A DNA stretch of 64,000 nucleotides from JBELMB01 sp042088665 (GCA_042088665.1 JBELMB010000002.1:1-64000); one strand, 5' to 3'. Shown: positions 42,592 to 51,645, counted from the first letter of the stretch. The notes: a model not told the origin generated them from the letters alone. Translations and numbers: made by a program.

Positions 42592-43541
42592 GCCTCGATG
42601 GCCTCCCCGCGCAACGCAGCCGCCTCATCTTCGCTGTAGAACAGAACGGTCTCCGGCAGGTCGAGCGCCTGGAAGCCTTCGGGCCAGCCATCCTTTGGCA
42701 AGGCTGCCGGGATCGACCAGTTGCCCGTGGCGATCATCGACTGGAACGCCTCCGACAGGATAAACCCAAGGAACGCATCTGCCAGCTCTGGTTGGTCCGT
42801 CCCAGCCAGTTTCGCGGCCAGTTCCACCATGAAGTAATGACCTTCGGGGAAGATCGCGGCCTTCTTGGTGAAATCCTCTTCGGCGATCATGTGATAGGCG
42901 GGCGAGGTGGTGTAACTCAGCACCATATCCGCTTCGCCGTCGGTAAACAGACCGTAGCTTTCGGACCATCCCTTGGTCACTGTCACGATCTTTGGCGCCA
43001 GCTTGGCCCAGGCCGCTTCGGCCCCATCCCCAAAGACCGCCTGCACCCAAAGCACGAGCGCAAGACCGGATATCGAGGTGCGCGGATCCTGAATCACCAG
43101 ACGGATGTCATCCGCCTCCAGCAGCGCCTCGAAAGAAGCGGGCGCCGTGACCTTTGTCTCGTCATAGACAAAGGCCGTGTGACCGTAGTTGAACGGCAAG
43201 AAGACCGTGTCGGTCCAGTCCAGCGGCAAGGTCAGGGGGCCAAGATCCTGACCGTGAGGGGCAAACAGGCCCGAGGCCCGCGCCGTTTGGGTCACATCCG
43301 TGTTCAGACCGATGACCGCATCGGCCTCTGTCCGCGCTCCTTCGAGCAGGAGCCGCGGCAGCAGATCACCGGGCTTGAACTGCAGATCGCAGGAACAATC
43401 TGCCTCGAACAGTTCTTCGATCTTGGGGCCCGGCCCCCATTCAGAGACAAAATAGTCCGGGGCGTAGACAGTCAGAACAGGGGTCTCCGCCAGCGCCATG
43501 CTGGCTGAAAAAAGTCCCGCTGCAAACAAGAAGGGTTTCAT
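42567..43541 (-). CDS. thiB: Thiamine-binding periplasmic protein
   Basis: A 324-residue exported binding protein for thiamine and its phosphates. A signal peptide (KPFLFAAGLFSASMALA) precedes LTVYAPDYFVSEWGPG; the family's GLNTDV, LPFNYGHTAFVYDE, VIQDPRTSISGL and ADMVLSYTTSPAYH blocks follow. It matches ThiB/TbpA in length. ATG at 43541 follows GGAGG; TTG two codons upstream is less likely. A TPP riboswitch lies 56 bases upstream. Confidence 0.95.
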   Translation of the reverse strand: MKPFLFAAGLFSASMALAETPVLTVYAPDYFVSEWGPGPKIEELFEADCSCDLQFKPGDLLPRLLLEGARTEADAVIGLNTDVTQTARASGLFAPHGQDLGPLTLPLDWTDTVFLPFNYGHTAFVYDETKVTAPASFEALLEADDIRLVIQDPRTSISGLALVLWVQAVFGDGAEAAWAKLAPKIVTVTKGWSESYGLFTDGEADMVLSYTTSPAYHMIAEEDFTKKAAIFPEGHYFMVELAAKLAGTDQPELADAFLGFILSEAFQSMIATGNWSIPAALPKDGWPEGFQALDLPETVLFYSEDEAAALRGEAIEAWRRALSQ

Positions 43542-43596
43542 TCCCAATCCTCCATACTTGACATGCGAGAGGGCAAGCGTGGAGTCATAGTGGACC

Positions 43597-43692
43597 GCAC
43601 CTTCCCTCCGCCGGTGCTAACCGGTTCAGGTTCAACGGGTTCGCCTGTCATACAGACATCTCAGATGGGTTGCGCCCACCACCCCGAGGTGC
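43597..43692 (-). promoter_or_regulatory. TPP (THI-box) riboswitch
   Basis: Read leftward, the RNA shows outer arms GCACCT/AGGTGC, the core CTGAGAT, then ACCCGTTGAACCTGA, a CCGGTTAGCACCGG stem and the 3' GGCGGAGGGAAGGT. These are the conserved TPP aptamer blocks in order. It should switch thiBPQ off when thiamine pyrophosphate is abundant. Confidence 0.95.
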
Positions 43693-43752
43693 TGCTGACC
43701 CTAGGACCAAGTCCCCGGAACATCAAGATTAATTCGTGCATTTTCGCGCGGG

Positions 43753-43774
43753 GTATGCTATACGTATGCTATAC
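43753..43774. repeat. Tandem 11-bp repeat before the aroC-linked small ORF
   Basis: GTATGCTATAC occurs twice with no spacer. Each unit is itself nearly palindromic (GTAT-gcT-ATAC). It lies in the gap between the thiB leader and the small ORF and may include -10-like TATGCT or an operator. Confidence 0.5.
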
Positions 43775-43818
43775 AGAAATTTCAGGAGAAAGGAGGCGCC
43801 CTTGGGAGAACGCGTATA

Positions 43819-43989
43819 CTGATCTTATGCCTTGAGCTGGTGGCGATCTGGCTCATCTACTTGTGTTTTGGATGGCTTACGAGTTTCGAAATGCCGCTTT
43901 GGCTGTCGACGATGATCGTGATCATTGTGGATCGCGCCACCTCGAGTGTGGCGGAACTGGCCAAACAGCGGCGCGAGACCTTGGATTAG
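43819..43989 (+). CDS. Small membrane protein before aroC
   Basis: An open frame of about 50-56 residues with two hydrophobic helices (LVAIWLIYLCFGWL and MPLWLSTMIVIIV) and a polar tail SVAELAKQRRETLD. The composition looks coding. No in-frame ATG exists; CTG at 43819 or GTG at 43840 are possible starts. An AAGGAGG at about 43789-43795 is followed by TTG in another frame that closes after six codons, so a frameshift or unusual start is possible. It is 54 bp upstream of aroC. Family unknown. Confidence 0.45.
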   Translation: MILCLELVAIWLIYLCFGWLTSFEMPLWLSTMIVIIVDRATSSVAELAKQRRETLD

Positions 43990-44043
43990 GCTTGGCATCC
44001 CGCGGCGCGCGTCGTATCCCGCCCGACAGAAGGGAGCCCGCGC

Positions 44044-45147
44044 ATGAGCCTGAACACCTTTGGACATCTGTTTCGTGTGACGACCTGGGGCGAAAGCCAC
44101 GGGCCAGCCTTGGGCTGCACTGTGGACGGCATCCCACCCGGCGTCCCGCTGGAGGCAGCGACGCTTCAGCACTGGCTGGACCGTCGCAAGCCCGGGCAGA
44201 ACAAATACACGACCCAGCGTCGAGAACCTGACGCAGTCAAGATACTCTCAGGCGTGTTTGACGGGCAGACCACGGGCACCTCGCTGCAGCTGATGATCGA
44301 GAACACTGATCAGCGGTCAAAGGATTATTCCGAGATCGCGCAGAAATTTCGGCCCGGCCATGCGGACATCACCTATTTCCAGAAATATGGCCTGCGGGAC
44401 TACCGTGGCGGTGGGCGCTCTTCTGCGCGCGAAACCGCAGCGCGGGTGGCCGCTGGAGGCGTTGCTCGGGCCGCGCTGGCGCAGCTGGTGCCCGGGTTGG
44501 AGATCCGCGGCTACATGGTGCAGATGGGCCCGCACCGGGCAGACCCTGCGCGTTATGATGACGCTCAGATCGAAGCGAACCCGTTCTGGTGCCCCGATCC
44601 CGAAGCCGCAGACGAATGGGCCACCGCGCTCGACAGCCTGCGCAAGTCAGGTGACAGCGTCGGCGCCGTGATCGAAGTGGTCGCCCGCAACGCACCCGCA
44701 GGGCTGGGCGCGCCGATCTATGGCAAGCTCGACACTGATCTGGCGGCGGCGATGATGTCCATCAACGCCGTCAAGGGCGTCGAGATCGGCGATGGCATGG
44801 CCGCCGCGACGCTGACCGGCACGCAAAACGCCGATGAGATCACCATGGGCAACGAGGGCCCCCGCTACAGTTCGAACCATGCCGGGGGCATTCTTGGCGG
44901 GATTTCCACGGGGCAAGAGATCGTGGTGCGATTCGCGGTAAAGCCGACCTCGTCGATCCTGACCCCGCGCAAGACCATCACGCTCAGCGGCGAAGAGACC
45001 GAAATTGTCACCAAGGGCCGCCATGATCCCTGCGTCGGTATCCGCGCCGTCCCCGTGGGAGAAGCCATGATGGCCTGTGTCCTGCTCGACCATTTCCTGC
45101 TGCACAGGGGACAGGTCGGTGATGCCGGGGGGCGCATCGGCGCCTGA
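44044..45147 (+). CDS. aroC: Chorismate synthase
   Basis: A 367-residue enzyme catalysing the last shikimate step, EPSP to chorismate, using reduced FMN. The three family signatures are GESHGPALGCTVDGIPPG near the start, YRGGGRSSARETAARVAAG centrally and RHDPCVGIRAVPVGEAM near the end. GGGAG precedes the ATG. Length is normal. It stands alone, with only a small membrane ORF upstream. Confidence 0.97.
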   Translation: MSLNTFGHLFRVTTWGESHGPALGCTVDGIPPGVPLEAATLQHWLDRRKPGQNKYTTQRREPDAVKILSGVFDGQTTGTSLQLMIENTDQRSKDYSEIAQKFRPGHADITYFQKYGLRDYRGGGRSSARETAARVAAGGVARAALAQLVPGLEIRGYMVQMGPHRADPARYDDAQIEANPFWCPDPEAADEWATALDSLRKSGDSVGAVIEVVARNAPAGLGAPIYGKLDTDLAAAMMSINAVKGVEIGDGMAAATLTGTQNADEITMGNEGPRYSSNHAGGILGGISTGQEIVVRFAVKPTSSILTPRKTITLSGEETEIVTKGRHDPCVGIRAVPVGEAMMACVLLDHFLLHRGQVGDAGGRIGA

Positions 45148-45184
45148 TCCCGGCTTGCCCTTTGCCTGAACCCGGCCTGTCGCC

Positions 45185-47275
45185 CTAGAAATCGTCCCAG
45201 GCGTCATCATCCGTACCGGTGGCCGCGAGGCGCACAGGACGGTCGTTGGTGCCCGTGTCATGCGGGGGTTCCATCGGTAGCGGGTCGGGATCATCCATCT
45301 CCGCCGCCCATGTTCCATGCACGAGGGTCTCCCGCGTGACAGCGTCCATCTCGGCCTCCTGATCCGCATCAAACGCAGTCAGGCTGTCCATGGGGTCCAA
45401 TGCAGGCTCGTCAGGGGCGGCTGCCCCCCCTCCCGGTGCAATATCGCTGAAACCGGATGTGGCGGGCGCCATATCGGCAAAGCCAACGTCCTCCGCATCC
45501 CCGAACAGTTCTGGCATGCCGCCATCGGCCAAGGCGGCCACTGGCGCCGCCGAGACGCCGGTAAACCGTACCAGAAGGTCCGAAAGCCGCGTAGCCTCCA
45601 CCGTCAACTGCTGGCTGGCAGAGCTGGTTTCACCCACCATCGCCGCATTCTGTTGAGTGACCTTGTCCAACTCACCCACGCCAACGTTGATCTCCTTGAC
45701 GCCATTGGCCTGTTCCTGCGCCTGCCTCGCAATGCCAGCGACCATGTCGGACACCTCCGTCACGCTGTCCACGATGTGGGTGAGCGTCTCGCTGGTTTCC
45801 TTCACCAATCGCTCGCCATCCTCGACCTGGGCCACACTGTTGAGCACCAGATCCTTGATCTCGTTTGCCGACTCAGAGGCACGTTGCGCCAAGCCGCGCA
45901 CTTCGGACGCCACAACGGAAAAGCCTTTCCCGGATTCGCCCGCGCGCGCGGCCTCCACCCCGGCGTTCAGGGCAAGCAAGTTGGTCTGGAACGCAATGTC
46001 GTCGATCACCGTGATGATCTGGGAAATCTGGTCAGAGGATTTGGCAATGGACGTCATGGCATCCAGCGCCCGGGCCATGACCTCGCCACCCTGTTCCGCC
46101 CGTTGACGCCCCGCCACGACCTTGTTGTCAGCCTCTTGCGCCTTTTGCGCGGCGGACTGGACGCTGGCTGACAGTTCATCCAGAGCCGCGGCGGATTCCT
46201 CCAGCGTGGCGGCCTGAACTTCGGACCGGCGGGACATCTCGTCCGACATTCCCGAAAGCTCCGTCGCGTTGGCCTGGACCGTCTGGGTACTGGACCGAAG
46301 CGATGCAACCAATTGCTGCAGGGTCTCCGCTAGCCCGTTGAAGTCATTGCAAAGCTTGACGTAGCTCTCTCCCAGATCGTGCCATTCACCAGCGTCGATG
46401 CGGCTGTCCAGCGCGCCGTTCTGCAGTTGCGTCATCGCATGCGTCAGTGCCTGAAACAATTCGATCCGCTGCGCGTTCTCCCGCTTGGCCTGCGCCTGAT
46501 CCTGCCCGGCCTTGGACAATTGCGTACGCAGATCCTCGACGCTGCGCGCGATCATCCCCACCTCGTCGCGGCGGTCCTGATCCGGGATCTCGTGATCATA
46601 ATCCTGGTTCGTCAGCGCGGCGATGGCCGTCCGGGCCCGCTCGATCGGCGTGGCAAGGTAACGACCAAAGAGGAAGGCCAGCAACAACCCGAACAAGGTG
46701 ACCGACCCATTGCTCACCAACGAGCTGATATTTGCAAAACGCGCCGTTTCCTGCGCGTGTGTTTCCACCTCTGCCAGTTCCAGCCGCGCATGGTCGCGCA
46801 ACACGGCCACCTCGACGAGGACCGCGTTCAGGGCGGGCAAGATGGCATCGTTGATTGTGTCGAGTTGCCCGAACTCACCTTCGCTTTGCGCCGCTTCGAA
46901 ATGGGCTTCCAAACCTGACAGCTGGGCTGTCAATTGCTCCAGCTGCGCCGCGACAGGCGCGCCGATTTCGCCGAGATCGGCAAACAGAGACGCCGCGCGT
47001 TCCGTCCCGGCCACGGCCTGTGCCATCTTGTCGGTGAAAGCTGACCATTCGTTTTCCGGATCGGTCGCGTAAAGCAGGACCGCGATCTCAGCCGCGTCGA
47101 TACGTTCCTGCACAGAAACAAGCGCCTGGTCCCTTTGCACAACTTCGGCAGAGTGTCGGATTACCACGCCAAGGTCCTGCTGGGTTTTCCAGGCCATACC
47201 GGAAACAAAAAGCAGCGCCACGATAAAGGCGCCGGCCAGCAGGAAGACCTGGATGCGAATGGAGAACCTGCTCAT
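45185..47275 (-). CDS. Methyl-accepting chemotaxis protein
   Basis: A 696-residue receptor. Helix one (FLLAGAFIVALLFVSGMAW) and helix two (near VSNGSVTLFGLLLAFLFGRYL) flank a periplasmic four-helix-bundle sensor of about 150 residues. A HAMP segment follows (ATPIERARTAIAALTNQDYD), then the signalling domain with the hairpin tip NLLALNAGVEAARAGESGKGF. About 120 acidic, proline-rich residues follow the signalling domain and no CheR-docking pentapeptide is seen. Ligand unknown. Not linked to a che operon in this window. Confidence 0.92.
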   Translation of the reverse strand: MSRFSIRIQVFLLAGAFIVALLFVSGMAWKTQQDLGVVIRHSAEVVQRDQALVSVQERIDAAEIAVLLYATDPENEWSAFTDKMAQAVAGTERAASLFADLGEIGAPVAAQLEQLTAQLSGLEAHFEAAQSEGEFGQLDTINDAILPALNAVLVEVAVLRDHARLELAEVETHAQETARFANISSLVSNGSVTLFGLLLAFLFGRYLATPIERARTAIAALTNQDYDHEIPDQDRRDEVGMIARSVEDLRTQLSKAGQDQAQAKRENAQRIELFQALTHAMTQLQNGALDSRIDAGEWHDLGESYVKLCNDFNGLAETLQQLVASLRSSTQTVQANATELSGMSDEMSRRSEVQAATLEESAAALDELSASVQSAAQKAQEADNKVVAGRQRAEQGGEVMARALDAMTSIAKSSDQISQIITVIDDIAFQTNLLALNAGVEAARAGESGKGFSVVASEVRGLAQRASESANEIKDLVLNSVAQVEDGERLVKETSETLTHIVDSVTEVSDMVAGIARQAQEQANGVKEINVGVGELDKVTQQNAAMVGETSSASQQLTVEATRLSDLLVRFTGVSAAPVAALADGGMPELFGDAEDVGFADMAPATSGFSDIAPGGGAAAPDEPALDPMDSLTAFDADQEAEMDAVTRETLVHGTWAAEMDDPDPLPMEPPHDTGTNDRPVRLAATGTDDDAWDDF

Positions 47276-47463
47276 GGTGTACCTCGTTCAATTCGGGAAG
47301 AGGGACGTTCTGTGCCCAACTGATTGCAAGCGACAGTAGGGTGAGCCGGTAAAGAAAGGTTAGCACCGCGGTGGGCGGAGTGCCTTGCTTTTCAATCTCA
47401 TTTTAAGCGCTCGAGGCAAGACGCCGGACTAAGGGCACAAAGATTGCTCCCGGGAACAGGCCG

Positions 47464-47489
47464 AAAACCCGGGCCCACGAAACGGGCCC
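47464..47489 (-). terminator. Possible terminator of the EamA transporter gene
   Basis: Two GGGCCC blocks separated by seven bases can pair; read leftward they are followed by GGGTTTTC. Position 24 bases after the transporter stop fits a terminator. Confidence 0.45.
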
Positions 47490-47512
47490 ATACCAAGGAC
47501 CAAAGCCCAGTA

Positions 47513-48397
47513 TCAGCGGCGATCCGGCGCGTTGGCAGGCAATTTCGCCAATTGCACGGCGAGGATACCCGCCGCGATCACCGCCACCCCCAGAACGTCC
47601 AGCGCCCGCAGGTGTTCGCCCAGCAACATGGCGGCAAATGCCACGCCGAGAAACGGATTGAGGAAATGGAAAGTGGCAGCCCGCACCGTGCCAATACGGT
47701 TCACCAGCAAGACCCAGACAAAGGTCGCCGCCAACCCCGGTACGATCGTGGTATAAGTGAAGGCCGCAACCAACTCCCACGACCAGGTCACTTCGGGCGT
47801 CTCCAGCGCAAGCGCCGGCACCCAGAGCACCGCACTGCCGACCAGCATTTGCAAACCCACGACCATCATGAAGTTCCCACCCGAAGTGGCCCCCCGCAGC
47901 GCCAACGTCGCCACTGTCAGCGCAATCACGCCCAGAACGCAAAGCAAGACCCCGTTCATATCCAGCCCACCACCGAACCGCGCGCCCATGATGATGGCCA
48001 CGCCCGCGATCCCGGCAAGCAAACCGACCAGCGCCATGGGCTTCAGCCGCTCTCCGAGAAAGCCCCAGCCCGCCAGAGCCACCAGCAAAGGCATGGTCGA
48101 GGCGATGATCGCCGCAAGAGAGGCCTCAACCGTTTGCATCGCCACGAAATTCAGGCCGAGGTACAGGGCGTTCTGGCAAATCCCGAAGACAATCGTCGCC
48201 CGCCATTGCGCCGGGGTCAGCTTCCAGCTTTGCCCAAGCGCCCGGGCAATCAACACCGCGATCAGCCCCGAGATCAGGAACCGCAGCGCCAGAGCGCTCA
48301 GCGGAGGCGCGGCCGCCACGATGATCCGCGCGGAAGAAAACGCAGAGGACCACATGGCCGCAAAGGCCAGTCCCATCACAATTGCGCGGAGATCCAT
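47513..48397 (-). CDS. EamA/DMT-family transporter
   Basis: A 294-residue membrane protein with ten predicted helices in two EamA repeats. The first repeat has MWSSAFSSARIIVAAAPPLSALALRFLISG; the second ends in FLNPFLGVAFAAMLLGEHLRALDVLG, a typical EamA closing motif. Such drug/metabolite transporters export amino acids, purines or other small compounds; substrate not predictable. The start at 48397 removes an upstream extension lacking homology. Confidence 0.9.
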   Translation of the reverse strand: MDLRAIVMGLAFAAMWSSAFSSARIIVAAAPPLSALALRFLISGLIAVLIARALGQSWKLTPAQWRATIVFGICQNALYLGLNFVAMQTVEASLAAIIASTMPLLVALAGWGFLGERLKPMALVGLLAGIAGVAIIMGARFGGGLDMNGVLLCVLGVIALTVATLALRGATSGGNFMMVVGLQMLVGSAVLWVPALALETPEVTWSWELVAAFTYTTIVPGLAATFVWVLLVNRIGTVRAATFHFLNPFLGVAFAAMLLGEHLRALDVLGVAVIAAGILAVQLAKLPANAPDRR

Positions 48398-48513
48398 TCG
48401 GGGGGTCCTTCTTACACGCCGCGCAGAGGCGGCTGAGCGGTGAACGTAGACCAATCCCGGCAAAGCGGCTAGGCTACACAGGCCGTTTCATTCTGCAAAA
48501 CAGGAAGACCTGC

Positions 48514-48978
48514 ATGTCTATCAAATCATTTCTATTTGCGCTGCCCTTGTGCCTCCCTATTGCCGCAGCCGCGCAACCATTGCTTGACGCAAAGGATGCC
48601 TTTCGCCTCGCGGGCCTGATCCGCTCCGAAGGGTATCCCGTCGAAGTCACCACGGATTCGCTGGGCGACCCGATGATCGAGGGCAAGATCAGCGGTGGTC
48701 CCTTCTTTGTCTTTTTCTACGACTGCAAGGACAATGCCAATTGCCTGACCGTGCAGTTCAAGACCGCCTATGACATGACCTCGCCCATGTCGATGACCAT
48801 GGTTAACGACTTCAACGCCAGCAAGCGTTACGTCTCCGTTCACCTCGACGACGAGGGGGATCCGCACCTGACAATGGACATGAACATCGACTACGGTGTG
48901 ACAGAGGAAAACTTCGTCGACAATTTCAAGATCTGGGTCAGCGTCCAGGACGACTTTGAAAAGTTCATCGACTGGTAA
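48514..48978 (+). CDS. Exported YbjN-domain protein
   Basis: A 154-residue protein with a signal peptide (IKSFLFALPLCLPIAAA-AQP) and a YbjN-like fold (DAFRLAGLIRSEGYPVEV, FFYDCKDNANCLTVQFKTAY, VNDFNASKRYVSVHLDDEGDPHL). Two cysteines in the DCKDNANC segment may form a disulfide. YbjN proteins are alpha/beta and are linked to protein interaction or stress. ATG at 48514 gives the signal peptide. Function unknown. Confidence 0.8.
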   Translation: MSIKSFLFALPLCLPIAAAAQPLLDAKDAFRLAGLIRSEGYPVEVTTDSLGDPMIEGKISGGPFFVFFYDCKDNANCLTVQFKTAYDMTSPMSMTMVNDFNASKRYVSVHLDDEGDPHLTMDMNIDYGVTEENFVDNFKIWVSVQDDFEKFIDW

Positions 48979-49045
48979 AACACCCGTCAGGCACCAGTCG
49001 TCCCCTGTGGCGGGGACACGGCCATGTCCACTGGAACGACGGCTC

Positions 49046-49069
49046 GTAGGGCGGGGTTGACCCCGCCCT
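49046..49069. repeat. GTAG REP-like hairpin, copy 4
   Basis: GTAG then GGCGGGG-TTGA-CCCCGCC; the outer pair differs from the other copies but stays paired. Intergenic between convergent YbjN and cupin genes. Confidence 0.75.
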
Positions 49070-49137
49070 CTCGGGAATCTGCGTTTCCCGAAGTATTTGG
49101 GCGTCTCAGACGGCCAGAACTCGTTTGCTCATCAAAA

Positions 49138-49839
49138 TCAGTGGCGTCCGGGCGACACCGTCATGTCCAGTGTCGGCGCTTGAATCGGCAGGTGACCCGT
49201 CTTCACGTAGATCAGGCAGCCTTCATCCGACCAGGGATTATGCTCTGACATATGCGGACTGCGCAGCCAGGTGCCCGCGGGATACGACCCGTGTTCATCC
49301 TGAAATGTGCCTTCGATGACAAAGATCTCTTCTCCGCCCCAATGACGATGTGCGCTGAATCGTGTGCCCGGCGCCCAGCGCACAAGCGCCACGTTTTCTC
49401 CCGCCACTTGGTGCAACGGCAGCACGCTCAATCCGGGCACCGCGCCGGGCCTGAAGGAGTCCGCCTTTGTCTCGACCACCGTCTGCGCGCGGTCTGCCGC
49501 ATCGAACTGGTGCAGCTTGACGAGGATCGTTGCCCCTTCGGGACCGATATGGGGCGTATGAGCCGTGCCGATGGGATTGCGCACATAGGTGCCCGCCGGG
49601 TAATCCGCATGTTCGTCCGAAAACACCCCCTCGAGCACCAGAAACTCTTCGCCGCCACCATGGGTATGCGCATCGAACTGGCTGTTCGGAGCAAAGCGCA
49701 CGATGGTTGTCGCCCGGGCCACTTCGTCTCCGATCCGGTCCAGCATCATCCGGTCGACGCCCGCCGCCGGGGATCTCCGCCATTCATAATCCTCGGGGCG
49801 CACAACTTCGCGCTGCGAAAAATCCGATCTCAATTCCAT
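49138..49839 (-). CDS. Double-cupin ChrR-like protein
   Basis: A 233-residue protein with two tandem cupin domains. Each has the metal-binding pattern: FDAHTHGGGEEFLVLEG in the first and FSAHRHWGGEEIFVIEG in the second. This is the ChrR cupin-like layout, but the N-terminal zinc anti-sigma domain of ChrR is missing. It may be a metal-dependent dioxygenase or acyl hydrolase-like enzyme; the reaction is unknown. Its start overlaps the TetR gene stop (TGATG), so the pair is co-transcribed and autoregulated. Confidence 0.85.
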   Translation of the reverse strand: MELRSDFSQREVVRPEDYEWRRSPAAGVDRMMLDRIGDEVARATTIVRFAPNSQFDAHTHGGGEEFLVLEGVFSDEHADYPAGTYVRNPIGTAHTPHIGPEGATILVKLHQFDAADRAQTVVETKADSFRPGAVPGLSVLPLHQVAGENVALVRWAPGTRFSAHRHWGGEEIFVIEGTFQDEHGSYPAGTWLRSPHMSEHNPWSDEGCLIYVKTGHLPIQAPTLDMTVSPGRH

Positions 49840-50339
49840 CAGGGTTGCTCCGTTTCCAGCACCGCCACCGCGGCATCAAACAGTTTCATGTCCTTGGCAG
49901 CGAATGCCGTCAGCTGCGCGCCTTCCAGCAGCGCAAACACACTGGCCGCCGGAAGGTCTGCGGGCGTCGCGCGCGTCTCGATCCAAGCCAGGACCATGGT
50001 GCGAAATGCATCCACCTCTTGCATGACCTCCGCCGACAGCTTCTCTCTCGCGGCGCTGAACGCGACGCAAAGGCACAAGGTCTGCCCCTCACGCAAAGCC
50101 GCCCGGTAAAGCGCCACAAGATCGCGCAACGAAGTGGCCTGTGCCAAATGCGCAGCGAACTCCGCCCGGTATCGTGACATCAACACCAGCGCGAGCCGGT
50201 CTTTCGTGGCAAAGTGATGGTGCACGCTGGCCTTGCGGATGCCCGCGGCCTGCGCAAGATCGGCAAAGCTGAAGGCCGAGAAACCCCTTTCCCGTGCAAA
50301 TGTCTCTGCATGAGAGAGCAGTATGTCTGAGGTGGTCAT
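49839..50339 (-). CDS. TetR-family regulator
   Basis: A 166-residue regulator. The N-terminal helix-turn-helix spans FSFADLAQAAGIRKASVHHHF, a canonical TetR motif; the helical ligand domain contains Cys in LCLCVAFSAARE, which could be redox- or electrophile-sensing. A TetR-type palindrome lies 23 bp upstream of its start. It forms an operon with the cupin gene. Confidence 0.9.
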   Translation of the reverse strand: MTTSDILLSHAETFARERGFSAFSFADLAQAAGIRKASVHHHFATKDRLALVLMSRYRAEFAAHLAQATSLRDLVALYRAALREGQTLCLCVAFSAAREKLSAEVMQEVDAFRTMVLAWIETRATPADLPAASVFALLEGAQLTAFAAKDMKLFDAAVAVLETEQP

Positions 50340-50361
50340 CGCGGGGGCTCCTCTCGCTTGC

Positions 50362-50379
50362 CTACCAACTAGTAGGTAG
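50362..50379. promoter_or_regulatory. TetR-type operator
   Basis: CTACC-a-ACTAGT-a-GGTAG is an 18-bp near-perfect palindrome (one central mismatch pair) 23 bp before the TetR gene. It matches the TACC-ACTNGT-GGTA pattern of many TetR autoregulatory sites. Confidence 0.75.
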
Positions 50380-50449
50380 ATAGCCGTTGCGCAAGCCCAC
50401 CATCGTTCACACCCCAGTGAGGTCCGACGCCGCAGGACCCGCCAAGGTC

Positions 50450-50481
50450 AAAAAAAACCCCGCTTGCAGGGCAAGCGGGGT
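50450..50481 (-). terminator. Intrinsic terminator of ccrM
   Basis: ACCCCGCTTGC / agg / GCAAGCGGGGT is a perfect 11-bp stem, followed leftward by TTTTTTT. It lies 73 bp after the ccrM stop. Confidence 0.93.
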
Positions 50482-50553
50482 CAGGTATGTGCCCGTGGAT
50501 CGCCACGTGGCACCGGCGGTGTCCGTAATGTGCTGAGGGAAAACGAAAACCTG

Positions 50554-51645
50554 TTACCGCATTTCGGCGCGCACTTGCTGGCGCAGCACATCGATCGGGA
50601 CTGTCTTTCCATCCCGACGAAAGTGCCAATACGTCCAGCCATTGCACGAGGGCGCGCCTTCCAACTTGGCGCCCACCTGGTGGATCGAGCCGGTCACACC
50701 GTCTCCCACCAATGTTCCGTCTGCACGCACCTTGGCCATCTGGCCGCGCGTGTTGACGAGCATCTCTCCCGGTCGCAGCATCCCGCGCTCGACCAGTTGG
50801 CCAAAAGGCACGCGAGGCTCAGAGCGTTTCGATACACTGACCTCCAACGCACTGGCCTCAAAAGGCCGGATGTCCGCGATCCGCTTGGCGGCCACTTCGC
50901 GGTAGCCCGCTTCCCGTTCGATCCCGATCCAGTCACGGCCCAACATCTTGGCCACCGCACCCGTCGTGCCCGTGCCGAAGAATGGATCCAGCACAACGTC
51001 CCCCGGGCGCGAACTGCCCACGATCACGCGGTGCAGCAACGACATGGGCTTTTGCGTCGGATGCGCCTTGTCGCCTTTGGCGTCCTTCAGCCGTTCACCG
51101 CCATTGCAGATCGGCAGCACCCAGTCAGATCGCATCTGGATGCCTTCGTTCAGGGCCTTGAGCGCCTCGTAGTTGAAGGTATATTTGGCGCCTTCACGCT
51201 TCGACGCCCAGATCATCGTCTCATGCGCATTGGTGAACCGCTTGCCGCGAAAATTCGGCATCGGGTTGGCCTTGCGCCAGATCACATCGTTCAGGATCCA
51301 GTAGCCCGCGTCCTGAAGCGCGGCACCGACCCGAAAGATGTTGTGATAAGAACCGATTACCCAGATCGCCCCGTCGGGCTTGAGCAATCGGCGCGCCGCA
51401 CGCAGCCAGTCTTGGGTAAAGGCGTCATAGGCGGCAAAGTTACTGAATTGGTCCCAATGGTCATCCACCGCGTCAACCCGGCTGTTGTCGGGGCGATGCA
51501 GATCGCCCTTCAGCTGAAGGTTATAGGGTGGGTCGGCAAAGATCAGATCAACCGAGTCCTCTGGCAGGCTCTGCATGACTTCGATGCAGTCGCCAGACAA
51601 AATGGTATTGATCGGGAGCACCGGCGCGCTCTTCGTCTTGGTCAT
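50554..51645 (-). CDS. ccrM: Cell-cycle DNA adenine methyltransferase CcrM (GANTC)
   Basis: A 363-residue beta-class N6-adenine methyltransferase. The catalytic motif DPPY is at residues 38-41, the AdoMet-binding FGTGTTG motif follows near residue 230, and the C-terminal extension with CNGWTYWHF is specific to CcrM. CcrM methylates GANTC and times cell-cycle transcription in alphaproteobacteria. No restriction enzyme is adjacent. It is 96 bp downstream of rnhB, and that gap holds three GANTC sites. Ends before a strong terminator. Confidence 0.96.
   Translation of the reverse strand: MTKTKSAPVLPINTILSGDCIEVMQSLPEDSVDLIFADPPYNLQLKGDLHRPDNSRVDAVDDHWDQFSNFAAYDAFTQDWLRAARRLLKPDGAIWVIGSYHNIFRVGAALQDAGYWILNDVIWRKANPMPNFRGKRFTNAHETMIWASKREGAKYTFNYEALKALNEGIQMRSDWVLPICNGGERLKDAKGDKAHPTQKPMSLLHRVIVGSSRPGDVVLDPFFGTGTTGAVAKMLGRDWIGIEREAGYREVAAKRIADIRPFEASALEVSVSKRSEPRVPFGQLVERGMLRPGEMLVNTRGQMAKVRADGTLVGDGVTGSIHQVGAKLEGAPSCNGWTYWHFRRDGKTVPIDVLRQQVRAEMR

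Noticed and set aside
50554..51645. DNA methyltransferase as part of a restriction-modification system
   Set aside because: The C-terminal extension and neighbours are those of solitary CcrM; no endonuclease gene is adjacent.
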